A stretch of 64,000 bases of DNA from Sporothrix humicola (lineage: Eukaryota > Ascomycota > Sordariomycetes > Ophiostomatales > Ophiostomataceae), in the NCBI GenBank assembly GCA_021396245.1, contig WNYE01000059.1, forward strand, positions 1-64,000, given 5' to 3'. The translations under genes were made by a program, and so were the position numbers. Under the pieces are notes generated by a model, which was not told the origin of the DNA, did no database searches, and saw only the letters and a list, made by a program, of their open reading frames with translations. The stretch's first letter is position 1. Each line of letters begins with the position of its first letter. Positions 45,413 through 56,900 of the stretch are shown one piece after another.

Positions 45413-46348
45413 TTAGGGCAGGGTGTAGCCTCTGCGGCGCGCCGCCCCACGGATGTCCCAAGGACCTCTGTTCAAAGCGGCCCAGACGTACTCCATCAGT
45501 CTGGGGCTGCCGCGTCTAGCCGGGGGATCTGCCTCGGCGGACGCTTCATCGCCGCTGTTGACATCAAAGTTGATGCTGCTGCTGTCGTCTGGCGCAAACT
45601 CTTCGACAGTGTCGTACTCGCGGCTGATCAGATCGTCGACGGGGTCCGTAAGGGCGATCGTCTCCAGCATTTCGTCTTCACGGCTGTTGGCGTTGACGCG
45701 GACACGGTGCATATTCCGGGGCGAGTCTCCAGCGCGGTATCTGTTGATCCGCTCGTGCTCGCTGACGTTATTATTATTAATTCCGCTGGCCTTGAACCGG
45801 TCCTGCATCTCGGGTAGATCCTCCACGAATCTGGACATTCTCGCCGATACAATGGGGACTGACATGCGCGAGACGGCATCGTCGCTCGGGGGGCTCGCTT
45901 GGGCTTGCTCTGGCTGTGACTCTGGCTCTTGCTCTGCCTCTAGCTCTGCCTCCGACTCTGACTCGAGCTCCGGAGACTCAGAGCCTCTGTTGCCCTGGAG
46001 CTTCTCAGGCATTCTCAGGCAGTTGTGGTTCTGCTTCAAGAAATCGACCTCGCCATTCTTCCAGGCCAGGTAATCCTCGATGGTGTTGCAGCAGATGTGC
46101 GGGTTGGAAGCGCTGCAGAAGCAGCGCTCGTCCGGATCCTCTGGGCTCATCAGCAGCGTGTAGAGACGCCCGTTGTACTGTCCGCAGGTCGTGTAGTGGT
46201 CCTGGTCGTTGTTGCGGCGCGAGGGGCCTTCTTCGGACGAGTCGTTGTCTTGGGCAGAGACCAGAGGCTGGGTTCTGTATGGATTCCTGGTGCTCCAGTG
46301 CTTGTCGGCGTGGTCTGCCCGCACCGAATTCTTATGAGGAGACGACAT
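45413..46348 (-). CDS. hypothetical protein, 311 residues
   Basis: One open frame from ATG (46348) to TAA with strongly GC-biased third positions (for example runs of AAC, GAC, CTG, TGC), like the certain genes here, and a pyrimidine-rich leader on its coding strand at 46349-46660. That argues it is real. Six cysteines cluster in the N-terminal part (Cys55, 76, 78, 86, 87, 110) around TTCGQYNGRLYTLL and DYLAWKNGEVDFLKQ, so a metal-binding or disulfide fold is possible. The middle is a Glu/Ser-rich tract (about 122-150). There is no signal peptide or membrane segment. I do not recognise the family. It diverges from CSN6 across 1.5 kb. Confidence 0.7.
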   Translation of the reverse strand: MSSPHKNSVRADHADKHWSTRNPYRTQPLVSAQDNDSSEEGPSRRNNDQDHYTTCGQYNGRLYTLLMSPEDPDERCFCSASNPHICCNTIEDYLAWKNGEVDFLKQNHNCLRMPEKLQGNRGSESPELESESEAELEAEQEPESQPEQAQASPPSDDAVSRMSVPIVSARMSRFVEDLPEMQDRFKASGINNNNVSEHERINRYRAGDSPRNMHRVRVNANSREDEMLETIALTDPVDDLISREYDTVEEFAPDDSSSINFDVNSGDEASAEADPPARRGSPRLMEYVWAALNRGPWDIRGAARRRGYTLP

Positions 46349-47818
46349 GATGGGCAGTTGATGGAAATAAGTACCGATGACCGATATAAGGAAGTGGATT
46401 AAAAGGAGGATAGATTAAAAGGAGTAAAATAAAGATAAAATAAAAGGAAGAAAATTCAAAGGAGACAAAGGCGAAAGGGGACAGAAAATAAGGGAAAGGA
46501 ATAAAATCAAAAGGAAGGACAGGCAAAGGAAAATAACACAAAAGGGAGAGAAACAAAAAGGGAACGAGGATAGCCAGTCATGCAAAGGAACGCGGGACTG
46601 AAGAAGGTTGATGAAAAGAGAAAGGAAGACGACAAGTTCAATGGAACCAGTGATGTGAGCAAGCACACGCTAGGTGAACAATTTTTTTCTCGTGGTAAAA
46701 TATTATGTAAATGACGGTTAGTTGAGGACGGAACTATTGTTAGTCTTGCCCTGGTATCATATCTGAAGCTGAAATGTACACTGTACTGTTAAGGCTAGGC
46801 CGATGCTGTCTTCTCTGCCAGGTATCACTCCAAGTACCAGGCCATCCGAATAATATTACCAGGCCCTAAGATCCGCCGTACAGTGTCAAAAGATGGCTGT
46901 CGACACACTTTGACTCGGTTGTGTGATGAAATTTCTTTTCATAGATGAAGTTGTATTGTATCTAGGAAGAGATGGCGGTGCTGCTTCTTGAACCCTATCG
47001 AGCCTTAGCCAGCTATTTGTTTGCCTGGACTGCTACTAGAAACGACGCCAACTGTTAAAGAAAATGACTAATATTCTATGGTGATTATTCCTTTCTCCTG
47101 CCGTATTGTTTAATAAAACAGTAAAATGTAGTCACTAATCAAGTCTACACAACTATTTCGTGTCATGAAGGTAAGTCGCTCTTTCCTCAAGTACGGCGTA
47201 CTTGATACTGGAAATGGCAATCACGATTAAATATATGAGGAAAGAGCAAGGTAGGATTTCTTATACCAGAAGACCACAAGGCCCCAGTATATTTTTAATA
47301 AAAAACCAGTCCTTCTCATCCCCTTTTTATTACAGCACATTCATTTATTTACATTTGTTTACATGTACCACATCGTGAGTCGTTGATCGTGTTAGTCAAT
47401 TGGAGTGCGGAGTGCTCCATACAGAACACGGGTAGGCCCACATTTGGAGCCTCTCAGTTCTAGCCAATCACAGAGAGGAACTGCTGGGAGCTGTTTGTTG
47501 GGTGGAACCTGCCAAAAGTGGCGGGGTCTTTCCGACATCACCAATCGGCCCCAACCAGGCTGCAATCAGTACGTCGTTCAATCGCAACAACAACAACAAC
47601 ACAATCCCGTTCTGTGACAATCGAACGCAGCCCGACACGAGACTCCACGATACTACGAAAACACGACCTAACGACCCAATTCAACACGACCATACCGTCC
47701 TGCGTATGCTGTTTGCCACCTAGGGGTCCTCGACAAGCGTCCGAGAGCTTGAACCCCAGCTCCAGCTTCACTTCTCGATCAATATTCCGAGCCTTTGCCA
47801 TCACACAGATCTGCCAAC
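46349..47818. promoter_or_regulatory. divergent region between the orphan gene and CSN6
   Basis: The left 300 bp is the pyrimidine-rich leader of the orphan gene (minus strand). The middle, about 46680-47400, is AT-rich and carries the inverted repeats described separately. The right part is the CSN6 promoter and leader, with CCAATCA at 47464-47470, a second CCAAT near 47541 and a short (CAA)5 run at 47585-47599. Confidence 0.5.
47178..47247. repeat. nested inverted repeats
   Basis: A perfect 12-bp inverted repeat, GCTCTTTCCTCA (47178-47189) and TGAGGAAAGAGC (47236-47247), flanks a 17-bp near-palindrome CAAGTACG-G-CGTACTTG (47188-47204) that starts at the inner edge of the left arm. Confidence 0.85.
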
Positions 47819-49275
47819 ATGGGGCCGTCTACGACACCCTCCAATCCCTTTCTATCGACCGTCAAGGCTGCGGACGCTGTCCCGGCCGTCCTCCACCCTC
47901 TCGTCCTCCTCTCCATCTCCGACCATATCACCCGTCACACTCTCCGGAAGCAGCCCGGCCCCGTTGTCGGCGCACTTCTTGGCCAGCAAAACGGCCGCCA
48001 AGTCACGCTCGAGCACACATTTGACTTTGTTGTCGACAAGAACGATGGGGGCGACGCCCGCTTTAGCGCAGTGTGGTTCAACGACCGTATCGACCAGAGT
48101 GCGTCCAATGCCTCCCCCCGATTTTGGCATGTAATGAAGTCACTAACCCACTCCCAGTGAAAACTGTCCACAAAGACCGAAACCTCGACCTCGTCGGCTG
48201 GTACACCGTCCTCGGCCATTCCGGCCCGACCGCCCAGGTCATGCAGGTCCACGAACAGATCCTGCCCTTGTGCAGCGAATCCACAGCCGCCGTTCTCCTG
48301 GCCTTCCACGCCGAAGACCTTGCCGAGCCGTCTGTAGGCGGCAAACTGCCCCTCACTCTCTACGAGACACACTATGAGCAGGACGAGAAGGCGGCGGGCG
48401 GACAGGACGACGATAAGGAAGACAAGGAGATGGCCGATGCGTCAACAGAATCAGCAGCAGCAGGCAAATCAGCAGCCGGACCCCAGATTGCCGTCAAGCT
48501 GCGGGAAATTTCCTACACCGTCGAGACCGAAGAGGCCGAGATGATCAGTATCGACTTTGTTGCGCGTGGCGCAGCCAACGCCTCTGCCACCAAGGACACG
48601 GCAGCAGGCGAGGGTTCGTCGTCGGCAGCGGCTGGCAAAGACGGCGCCTCGGGCGGCTCCGGTCCCAACACCAACCGTGACCGTGCCGTCGCCATCGAGT
48701 CGGGCAACCGTGGCAAGCGGCGCCTCGTTGCAGCGCCCGACACACCGGCGCAGGACGATTCACAAGCTGCGGCGACCGCACCAGCCGACAGCAATCTTTC
48801 TCCAGAGGAAGAAGAGCTCATTGCAACACTGACGACCCGTTCCAACGCCATCCGTATGCTTCACGCTCGCTTGGAGCTGCTCACAAAGTACCTTGCCAGC
48901 CTGCCAGAGGATGCGTTGACGAACAGCGATGCAGGTGGAATCGAGGGGAGCGAGGACCCCAATGCCGTTGGAGTCTCCCTGCCAATTCTACGCTCGATCC
49001 AGGCCCTGGTGCAACGGCTGCCATTGGTCATTCCGCCGCCTGTTGCGGGTGCTTTTGAGGAAGAGCGCCAGCGGGAGTCCAACGACGTGCGGCTGGTGTC
49101 GCTGCTTCTGGACGACATGATGCAAAGCATCACCTCGGCTCGGAAGGTGGGCGAAAAGTTTGGCGTCGTGGAGTCTTCACGTTCTGCTGCACGGAATCAG
49201 AGCCGCATGGCCGGAGGCATGGACTTTTCTGGGCGGGGAGGTCCTTCGTCTAGCACACTAGACGCGCTCCTGTAA
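47819..49275 (+). CDS. CSN6: COP9 signalosome subunit 6 (CSN6)
   Basis: Exons 47819-48098 and 48158-49275, with a 59-nt intron (GTGCGT...CACTAACCCACTCCCAG), give 465 residues. The splice restores WFNDRIDQ-MKTVHKDRNLDLVGWY. The MPN domain (about 24-160) contains LHPLVLLSISDHITRHTLRK and GPVVGALLGQQNGRQV. Where catalytic MPN+ proteins have the JAMM zinc ligands, this one reads GWYTVLGHSGPT, so it is a non-catalytic MPN subunit, as CSN6 is. The C-terminal half has the helical region (LTTRSNAIRMLHARLELLTK) separated from the MPN domain by Ala/Ser/Gly-rich inserts. The signalosome removes Nedd8 from cullins; in ascomycetes it affects development and light responses. It converges on the dehydrogenase gene. 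Confidence 0.93.
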
Positions 49276-50120
49276 AGAAAATGAAGATCACGAAAGAGAT
49301 GACTTTCATATCATACTAGCATCAAAGGCCCATGGTTATGAGGCGCATGCTTGACGAGGAACGAATTGCCATTTGATAGAAACCAGGCCTAAAAGGGAGC
49401 ATGCCTGATAGGACATTATCATACAGGGAAGGGGAGCTCTGAGTGTACTGTAAGTCATTTAGCGACACAAACAAATGGACATTTATTTATGAGCTCGTGT
49501 CGAACTTTAGACTGTGAGAATACATGCTACGATTTTGAGAGTGTCATTTAAGAAATTGTGGTGCATTTTGGAGTCAATTTTAAGGCAAGGCAAGAAAAGA
49601 ATAAATCAGCGCAAAAACACACTGCCCTCGATGCCCATCGAAAATCTAGAAGCAAAGAAGACAATGAACGAACTGACAGCCATAATCTCAAGGCGGGGGT
49701 AAAATAAGTCAAATAAAATGAAACAAAAGCGAATAAATTAAGAAGAGCACCTGAAACCCATCGGAGCATTAAAAAGTGCAGTAAAAGAAAAGCAAAATGA
49801 AAATGTTGCCATCGAACGGACCACCGCCTCCACACCAAAACAAGCAACACGCAACGCAGCCTCTATGCCATCGGTGTCTACCGAAGAAAGTCTATCGTCA
49901 TTAGTCACGTAAAGAAAGAAACAAAAAGGCACAAAGCAAAAGACAATTTTCAACAGCCACCGGAACCCAAAACAAGAACAGTAAAATAAGGAAACGAGAA
50001 AATGAATCCACAAAGTCATAGAAGATGGAGAAATAGAGACCAGTGGGGCCCCGTAGACGCAAACTGTAAACAGAAAAATAGGAGACTTGGTACTGAAAAC
50101 ACAGGCTAGTGCATCAAGAC
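49276..50120. other. convergent 3' region, no gene seen
   Basis: AT-rich DNA between the stop codons of CSN6 and the dehydrogenase gene. It should contain both 3'UTRs. No ORF or structured element stood out. Confidence 0.7.
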
Positions 50121-51668
50121 TTAGTTCTCCGAAGCCTCGATGACTACCTTGAGAACAAGGTTGCCCTCGTCATCCATTGTGCCGCTGGCGACCTCAAAGG
50201 CACCCTTGGCTTCTTGGAGTCCCTTGAAGCGATGCGTGACCATGTCGTCAAGGGAAGGGAGCATGCCGGAGCACAACATCCGGATGCCCGGAGCGTATGT
50301 GTTGGCGTAGCGGAAGATGCCGAGAATGTCGATTTCGCGCAGGTGAGCAACCGAAATGGGTAGGTTCTGGATAGGTGTGCCCATGCCAACCATGACAATC
50401 TTGCCGCCCGGTTTTGTCGCATACAGGCCAATGTGCATGCACACCTCCTTGCCCGTGCACTCGAACGTGACGTCGAATCCCTCATCATCATCCTCGTTCA
50501 GCATGTGCGGAGGAGGTCTGGTCAGCGCCTGGAGCTCGCCTGCGACGCTCTTGGCACTTTCCAGCTGGGACGAAAACGACAAGAAGCTTGCTGGTGTTGT
50601 AGTGCCCGACTCGGCAGGTGTGGATGTGCCGGAGCTTGCCGTGAAGATGGACGAGCTGCTTGAAGCGTTGTGGAAGGGGCGGGGAACGACATAGCCGTGG
50701 GTGGCAAAGCCTTTGGAAAGTGCGTACTTGACCCGGCCAGGGTCAACGTCCATAATTGTGACCTGAGAGCAGCCAGAGTTGCGAGCAACGGCAGCAGTCA
50801 GTAAGCCAACGGTGCCGGCACCGGTGACAAGCGCTGTTGAGCCAGGCAGTGGGTTGGCACGGTTGACAGCATGGATGGCAACCGAGAGAGGCTCAAGAAG
50901 AGCTGCGGAGTCAAAGGAGACATGGTCTGGAAGCCTTCGTCGGTGTTAGCTTTTCAATGACTTTGAAAACCTGCATGAACTGAGAGAAAACTCACTTGTG
51001 GCACCACTTGGCAGGGTGGTTGATCCGCTCCTGGAGCGTGCCCTGGTAATGCGGCACACTCTTTGCACTGCTCCGGAACCGCATCTTCTTGCACAAGTTG
51101 TAACGGCCGCGTCTGCAAATAGTGCAGTTTCCGCAAGGAACACCGACTTCCAATGCGACGCGGTCGCCCGTCTGGAAACCGGTCACCCGGGGGCCAATAG
51201 CCACAACAATGCCGGATGACTCGTGGCCAAGAGACAGAGGCATGCAGGCACAGAGGTCGCCATTGGCAAACTTCTTGTAATATGACACATCCGAGCCACA
51301 GATGCCGGTAGCCTTGATGGCAATCTGCACCTCGCCCTCACCAGGGTCCTCGAGGGTTCTCACTTCCTAATTCTTGTTAGCGGTGTCCGTGGATAAAAAA
51401 ATGGACATTGAAAGCAATTTCAGCCCTGCCGGATTCTTAACCCCACAGCAATCACAGAGATCTCGTCGCTGCAAGGTGCAGAAAGACCCTAGTCGTTGAA
51501 CAAGATCTTGTGTGACTGTGAGATCTGGGGTAGACAAGGGCAGCGTGGGGGTGATCTTACCATTCTCAGATCGCGAGGGCCATGCAGAACGGAGGCGTTC
51601 ACCGTTGACATCTTGGTGTAAGTAGAATAATGCGAGGGTGCATCCTCGACCATGGCGGTGGGAGCCAT
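50121..51668 (-). CDS. zinc-dependent sorbitol/polyol dehydrogenase (MDR family)
   Basis: Three exons, 51668-51561, 51366-50996 and 50934-50121, give 430 residues. The introns are 194 nt (GTAAGA...GCTAACAAGAATTAG) and 61 nt (GTGAGT...GCTAACACCGACGAAG). Catalytic zinc ligands are present at Cys59 (GICGSD), His84 and Glu85 (GHES). The structural zinc site is complete (Cys114, 117, 120, 128), and the NAD(P)-binding GAGTVG lies at 198-203. The motifs RFRSSAKSVPHYQGTLQERI and MGTPIQNLPIS place it with fungal sorbitol/xylitol-type dehydrogenases, which oxidise polyols to ketoses in the cytosol. A Ser/Thr-rich insert (about 248-280) lies after the first half of the cofactor domain. The exact substrate cannot be read from the sequence. 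Confidence 0.88.
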
Positions 51669-53900
51669 CTTGGAAGGTGAAGGAGATCGATGCGACAGAA
51701 AACAGTCTAGCGGCGTGGGATGAGTGCCGCCAAGTACCCGTAGTATGGGGGTACACAGGTCAAAGGGCTGAAAGTCCTGCCTTTGAGTTGCCTCTTTTGG
51801 CAACTGTCAAAAAATAGGAGATGTTTAGTGTATCTCAGATGCCGATGACCAACGAAAACAAGGGTCGTTGCAGAAAAGACAATCCACGCGTGAAGCGATG
51901 GAGCTAGGTGTAGAGTTTCAGATTGGGGGCGCGCGGGGGTCGTGGGAGAAGGTGAGGGCAATGTCAATGACGGGAATGGGGGCACACCGCGCCGCGTTGG
52001 AGAAGTATGGGCAAGTGGATGGGTATTTTGTTCTAGAACGTGCTTGACAATAGGAAGATGCTTGTTCAAGATGGTGAGGCTCTTGCAAACTAGTCGTAGC
52101 GTGGGTGTAAGCGTGGGTGTCCGCGTGGGATGGTCAAAAAAGTTGGCCGTGGGCGTGGGTTGAAGACGTGGGTTGGCAAAAGTGTGCAGAAGAGATATAT
52201 ATTTATATGTCGGTACTCGGCTCCTGCGTGGGATGGTTATAAAGAGCTTCGAGCTGCCAACAAAGTGATGACACAGTGACAAACAGAGCTTGCCAGAGAT
52301 CCTGTAAATGAACTTGGTAAGGGATTAGAATAGGGACTCAGAGAAAAACAGAAGTTGCTGAAGTTGCTCACTCGAAGCAACTAGGAGATCAAAAAGACGG
52401 AAGACGAGATCTTTATCAACTTACAGCAACGAGACCACAATTTGTAGGCCCAGGGTTGGAACGCGGCGGCAGCACGTTCAACGGAATAAAAATCACCACA
52501 GTGAGCCCAGGAGATGTAAGAGGGTAGATGGGGGAACACGGGTAAGTGGGAAGCTCTATTCCGCCGAAGAAAAAGGAATTAAAAGGCACCAAATAGGAGG
52601 CGGCAATAGAAGTAGGGCCAGGATGCAGATACTGCAAGATACGAAAATTGAGTAAAATATGGCAAAGCGGGTTCGCGAACAAAGCAATGGGCAAAGGCGA
52701 TAGAGCAGGGACAGGGTTGATTGTTGAAAAACGACACAAGGATCCGAGCTTGCAAGCTTCTCTGGCGTCTTTCTCGATTCTGTTTCGTCTTCTGTGTGCC
52801 TTCTTTCTTGCTTCTTTTTTATCGTCTTCACGGGAAGAGATCGGTGGGGGTCCTTCTACGACTTTAAGAACGTTTTGGCCTCCATGAATTGATGCGTAGC
52901 AACCATGATTAGCAAGTATCAAACAGGGACAGGGGAGCGAGCAGACGGGAGGACGAAAAAGACAAGTTCCCAGAACCGAGCAGAGAGATAGTTTGGTATG
53001 TAGGTGGGTGGAGAGGGAGAAAGGGACATAGGGGATGCATACCGTGCTTGCTCTAATCCTTATTTCTTTTCTCTTTTTAGCTCTTTTTTTTTTTTGTCAT
53101 TTTCGCTTCCATCCAAACCTTGCATTTTTCAGTCGTCATAGTGCCCCCGATACTTGACCAAGGATGCACGATGGGTCTTTCGTTTGGACAATTTCTTGAG
53201 CTCATTTATTTACCTGCAGCTTCCATGGTGTGTTGTTGGTCCATGTTGATCGTGCAGCACCCTGTAGCTGTTAGTATCCGCACGATGTACGCACTACAAG
53301 AGCGTCGTATGCAAGAGCATATTCGTTCCGAGTCAACGTCTAGAATAGGAAAGGGACTGAATATCTCGACCTCGCAGGCCAGTCAAACCGCAACAAGTTA
53401 TCTCTGCCTCGGGCTGGAAGTAGAAATCCTCTGCTCGACTTTTCTGGAACTAGACAAGGGGTAATAATGACAGGGGCAATAGCAAAATACGGTGGGTGAG
53501 GGACAAGAGGGTGTCAAGGGCGTGTAACCATGGGGTGGATGTGGTGTGGAAGAAATGGGGCGGCAGGGCAAGCTTCAAATATCGGGAAAAGGCCATGCAA
53601 GTCCGGTTGCGATGGGAGGATGGAGAACCCCTTTGACATGGGAAGACGTCTGTTGAGACTGCCCAGCAAGACTGACGTGCTCGTGTTGAGTTCCGAAAAA
53701 CTTCCATCTAACGTCGTATCGGGGCCATGGATGTGGAGGGTGGAGAGAGCCGCCGGGAAGGGGAGAAAAAAGAAAGCAGAAAAGGTGGAAAAAGAAAATA
53801 TCTCCAAGCCCACGATTGCCCAATTAGGATAGTATGTGAATAACAAGGGTGCAATGCTGTATTTGATGATTGCAAGACTGTGAATTTGCCTCTGCTAAAT
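51669..53900 (-). promoter_or_regulatory. leader/promoter of the dehydrogenase with a probable 5'UTR intron
   Basis: Pyrimidine-rich patches on the minus strand precede the dehydrogenase ATG. A GTAAGT donor (first intron base 52424) and an acceptor TTTACAG (last intron base 52302), with a TTCTAAT branch-like site, define a probable 123-nt 5'UTR intron. Another acceptor-like TTTTTTGACAG ends at 51804. A 191-codon frame at 51707-52282 is low complexity and lies in the leader, so it is not called. Confidence 0.4.
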
Positions 53901-56900
53901 TCAAAACTGGCACAACAGAATCGTTGTGTGGGACACTCTATTGCCACTGATATTGACTGTGTCGATGATGGCAATTTCACCCGTGTTGGAAAATGAATAC
54001 CACATGCCACGGCACCTGGGATAGTATCAATCTGGGGCCGTCGAACCGTCCTGGGATGATACACGGCTCGGAGGATAAGACGAGAGCACATGGTCGCTTG
54101 ACGGGCAGATAGCGCAAAGAGAGAAGAGGCAAAGGCTTTGATGGCGCAAGAGGGGGCCCGGCAGCCGTCAAGCAGACACGGCATGGATGCGGTCCAGAAA
54201 AAAATCGCATACATACCTTGTTGTCAGACCAGCCTGAGAGCATATGCCCGAAAGCGTCAAAAATGCGCGCTTTGCACTGGACTCAGATGAATTGCACATA
54301 AGAAGAGTGCCCGGAGCCGCAGGGTTAAGCTCCACTCGGGAGTAAATTTGACAGAAACATTTTGCGGTGAGAATTGTACGTTTAGACACGCGGCCGACGT
54401 TTGATTTTGCTTGGACATCGCAAAATCATCTTGCTCTTCTCTTTGCTCTTTTGTGGCACACTACCTGGGCCCTTCCGACTCACGGAGCAAGGCAAGGCGC
54501 CAATGCACGATAAAAGGAGCCCTGTCTTTCTGCAGAATCCTCTGCCCCGTCAGATGCAGAAGCATGCATGTGGTTTTCTAGCGGCAACAGTCTCACAGAA
54601 GCACTAGCGCCACTTGCTGTTTGATGCATCACGGCCGTGCAAGAAAGGAGCTGTCGGGGATGCGGTCAGAGTGGCCTACCTGAGTGCGGCCTGTTGGCCA
54701 GGGGCGTATTGCTGGTTTAACAGGCCTCCGGCCGGATGTAATGCCGCAAAGATGCTCTGGGGTCAAGTTTCCGTCGGTTGGTAGGGGATGCCTTTGTTGA
54801 GTCAACTTGAATGCACCAAATGCCTGTCCGGTCAGCAACCGAAGCGAGAACGACGGAGCCAATGGGACTGGATTCGGTCCTTGAATTCGGCCCTTGCCCT
54901 CACTCGTGCGAAAATCAATTCGCCTTGAAGTACGACGTATCGTGGAAAAATGACAGAACTTACAAAGACACATCGCAATATCATCAGCAGAACACCAAGA
55001 CGCGCCGTGGTCAATGCTTGTTGGTGTGTGCGTCAGGGTTGCATTCGCTGGGATCTCGATGCGGTGCCACCAACAAGGGGCAGGAAAAAACATGTGGCAG
55101 AGGGGAAGGGTGCGATAGCACGAAATACTTCAATTGTGAACGCGAGAAGTCGGATATCGGGTACGCATTTTGGGGTCAAATGAAGATGCTGCAAAAAGGG
55201 GTTGGGGCAGCCAAACAACTCGAATTGTTGAGGGCGGCAGATGCACAGATTGTATTTGCAATAGGAAGGAGCGACAAAGGCCAGCCTCTGGGTCATTGCT
55301 TCCATTCCTGGTGTTTTCGTCCTCTGTACATCGTACCTTCCCCGTGAACTCGTGAAATGCCCGGCTGCTCCTTCCGTTTACTTGACCAACTGTAGCTGTA
55401 CAATATACATCGTGACATTTGACTATTTTCATTATGCCTTATTCAATCTCCAGTGTATGTACTGTGTTTATCCACCTCGTACAAGAGCGGCTCGAATCTG
55501 TGCGCATGAACCCTACTGGCTCACAAGAACCGTGTTTTTGTTTCGAAACCTAAAAGATAAAGAAAAGTGACGAAATGCACGCATCCATTGGGTAACAACA
55601 CTAATTATACACGAGTTGGTCATTTCTATGACTGCGCGTTGTGATCACTTTTGCTATTTGCACATCATTTTGCCGGAAGTCAGGCCGAGATATACGGTGA
55701 GGGCTGCACTAGCTCGCTGAACCTTGGAAAATACATACCTTGACCTGCGAGACGGCATACACCCATGGTGCGTCATTAGATGGCCAGGCTGGTAAATTGT
55801 CAACACAATAGGCATCCTCGGGTATTTGTCTTTTCACGGTGAGCTGGTGGTAAATATGTTACTTTGTCACACAAAAGATTGAATTAATGAGGAGCCGACC
55901 AAAGGAGTTCGGAGTTCGACATGCGCAATGGTGCAATAAAAGCTGGTGAGGTTGCTCTGAGTTGATTGCATGGGCACAGCGGGTACAATGCAACCCAACA
56001 TAAAGAATCCATTGAAAATTATGTGCATGGAAATGGCGAAGCGAAGCCCACGCTGTCAAACTCAGGCAAGGCTAGAAAAATGATATACGACATCAGACAG
56101 CACAGTACGAGTGCATGTAAGATACTTGAAAAGACGAAAGCGTATCACTCTTCCCCCGTGCTGCGGCTTAGTTCTGCAAAGGAAATAAAAATCCAACGTC
56201 AAGATTTAGGACATCAGAAAGTGCCGAACTCGCAACCTGGTTGAAGGGCTCAGATATGTACCTCGCCGTTTGCTTTTCTGTTGCGAAATGCTGTGCATCG
56301 AGGTCATAAAAGTGTGTAGTTGTCAGAGAAATGGAGAACGGGTGGGTAGGTCAACATCTGGGCCGTTTCCTCTGGCTCTACCAGTTTATCCAAGACAGAA
56401 CTTGCTCGTGTCTCTACCGTCGCTTATTGCCTCGCTTGTGCCGCCCCTAAATTGCGCCTGTGTGTCTGCCGCGCTGCTGTAATATTCTAGAACAAGATAC
56501 AAAGCGGCAGAGATGTCAATGCTCAAGGGGCGACACTTTTTTTATGGTTTCGATGGCAATGAAAGATAATAGGGGTCATATGTTCTTTATTTGGCCCTAT
56601 TAGACGCGCAAATGCGATGATGTGAAAGATACGAACCAAAATAGAAGGGCTTGGCGAAAATTGCGGTAAGATATCAGAGTTACAGGTAGTAATTACATCC
56701 ATATGTTCGTCAGGCACAACACCGTGCTCTGTTCTGCGCAGCCGTCGTTCTAATGTCAAAAAAATCGGGGGAAACTTCCGCTTGGCAAGCCGCATGGCAG
56801 CTGCAGCGTGACCGTCGTATGGCATCCTTCTGATCTGTCCGACATGTATCATACCGCCCTCGAACTCAGCATATGAGATTAAAAAAAAAGAAAGCACACT

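Noticed and set aside
51707..52282. 191-codon minus-strand frame before the dehydrogenase
   Set aside because: Composition is Pro/Thr/Leu/His from a C/A/T-rich leader, and it overlaps predicted splice signals of the 5'UTR.
54811..55347. 178-codon plus-strand frame with several cysteines
   Set aside because: Overlaps another open frame on the opposite strand, no motif, no codon bias, and no splice or leader context.
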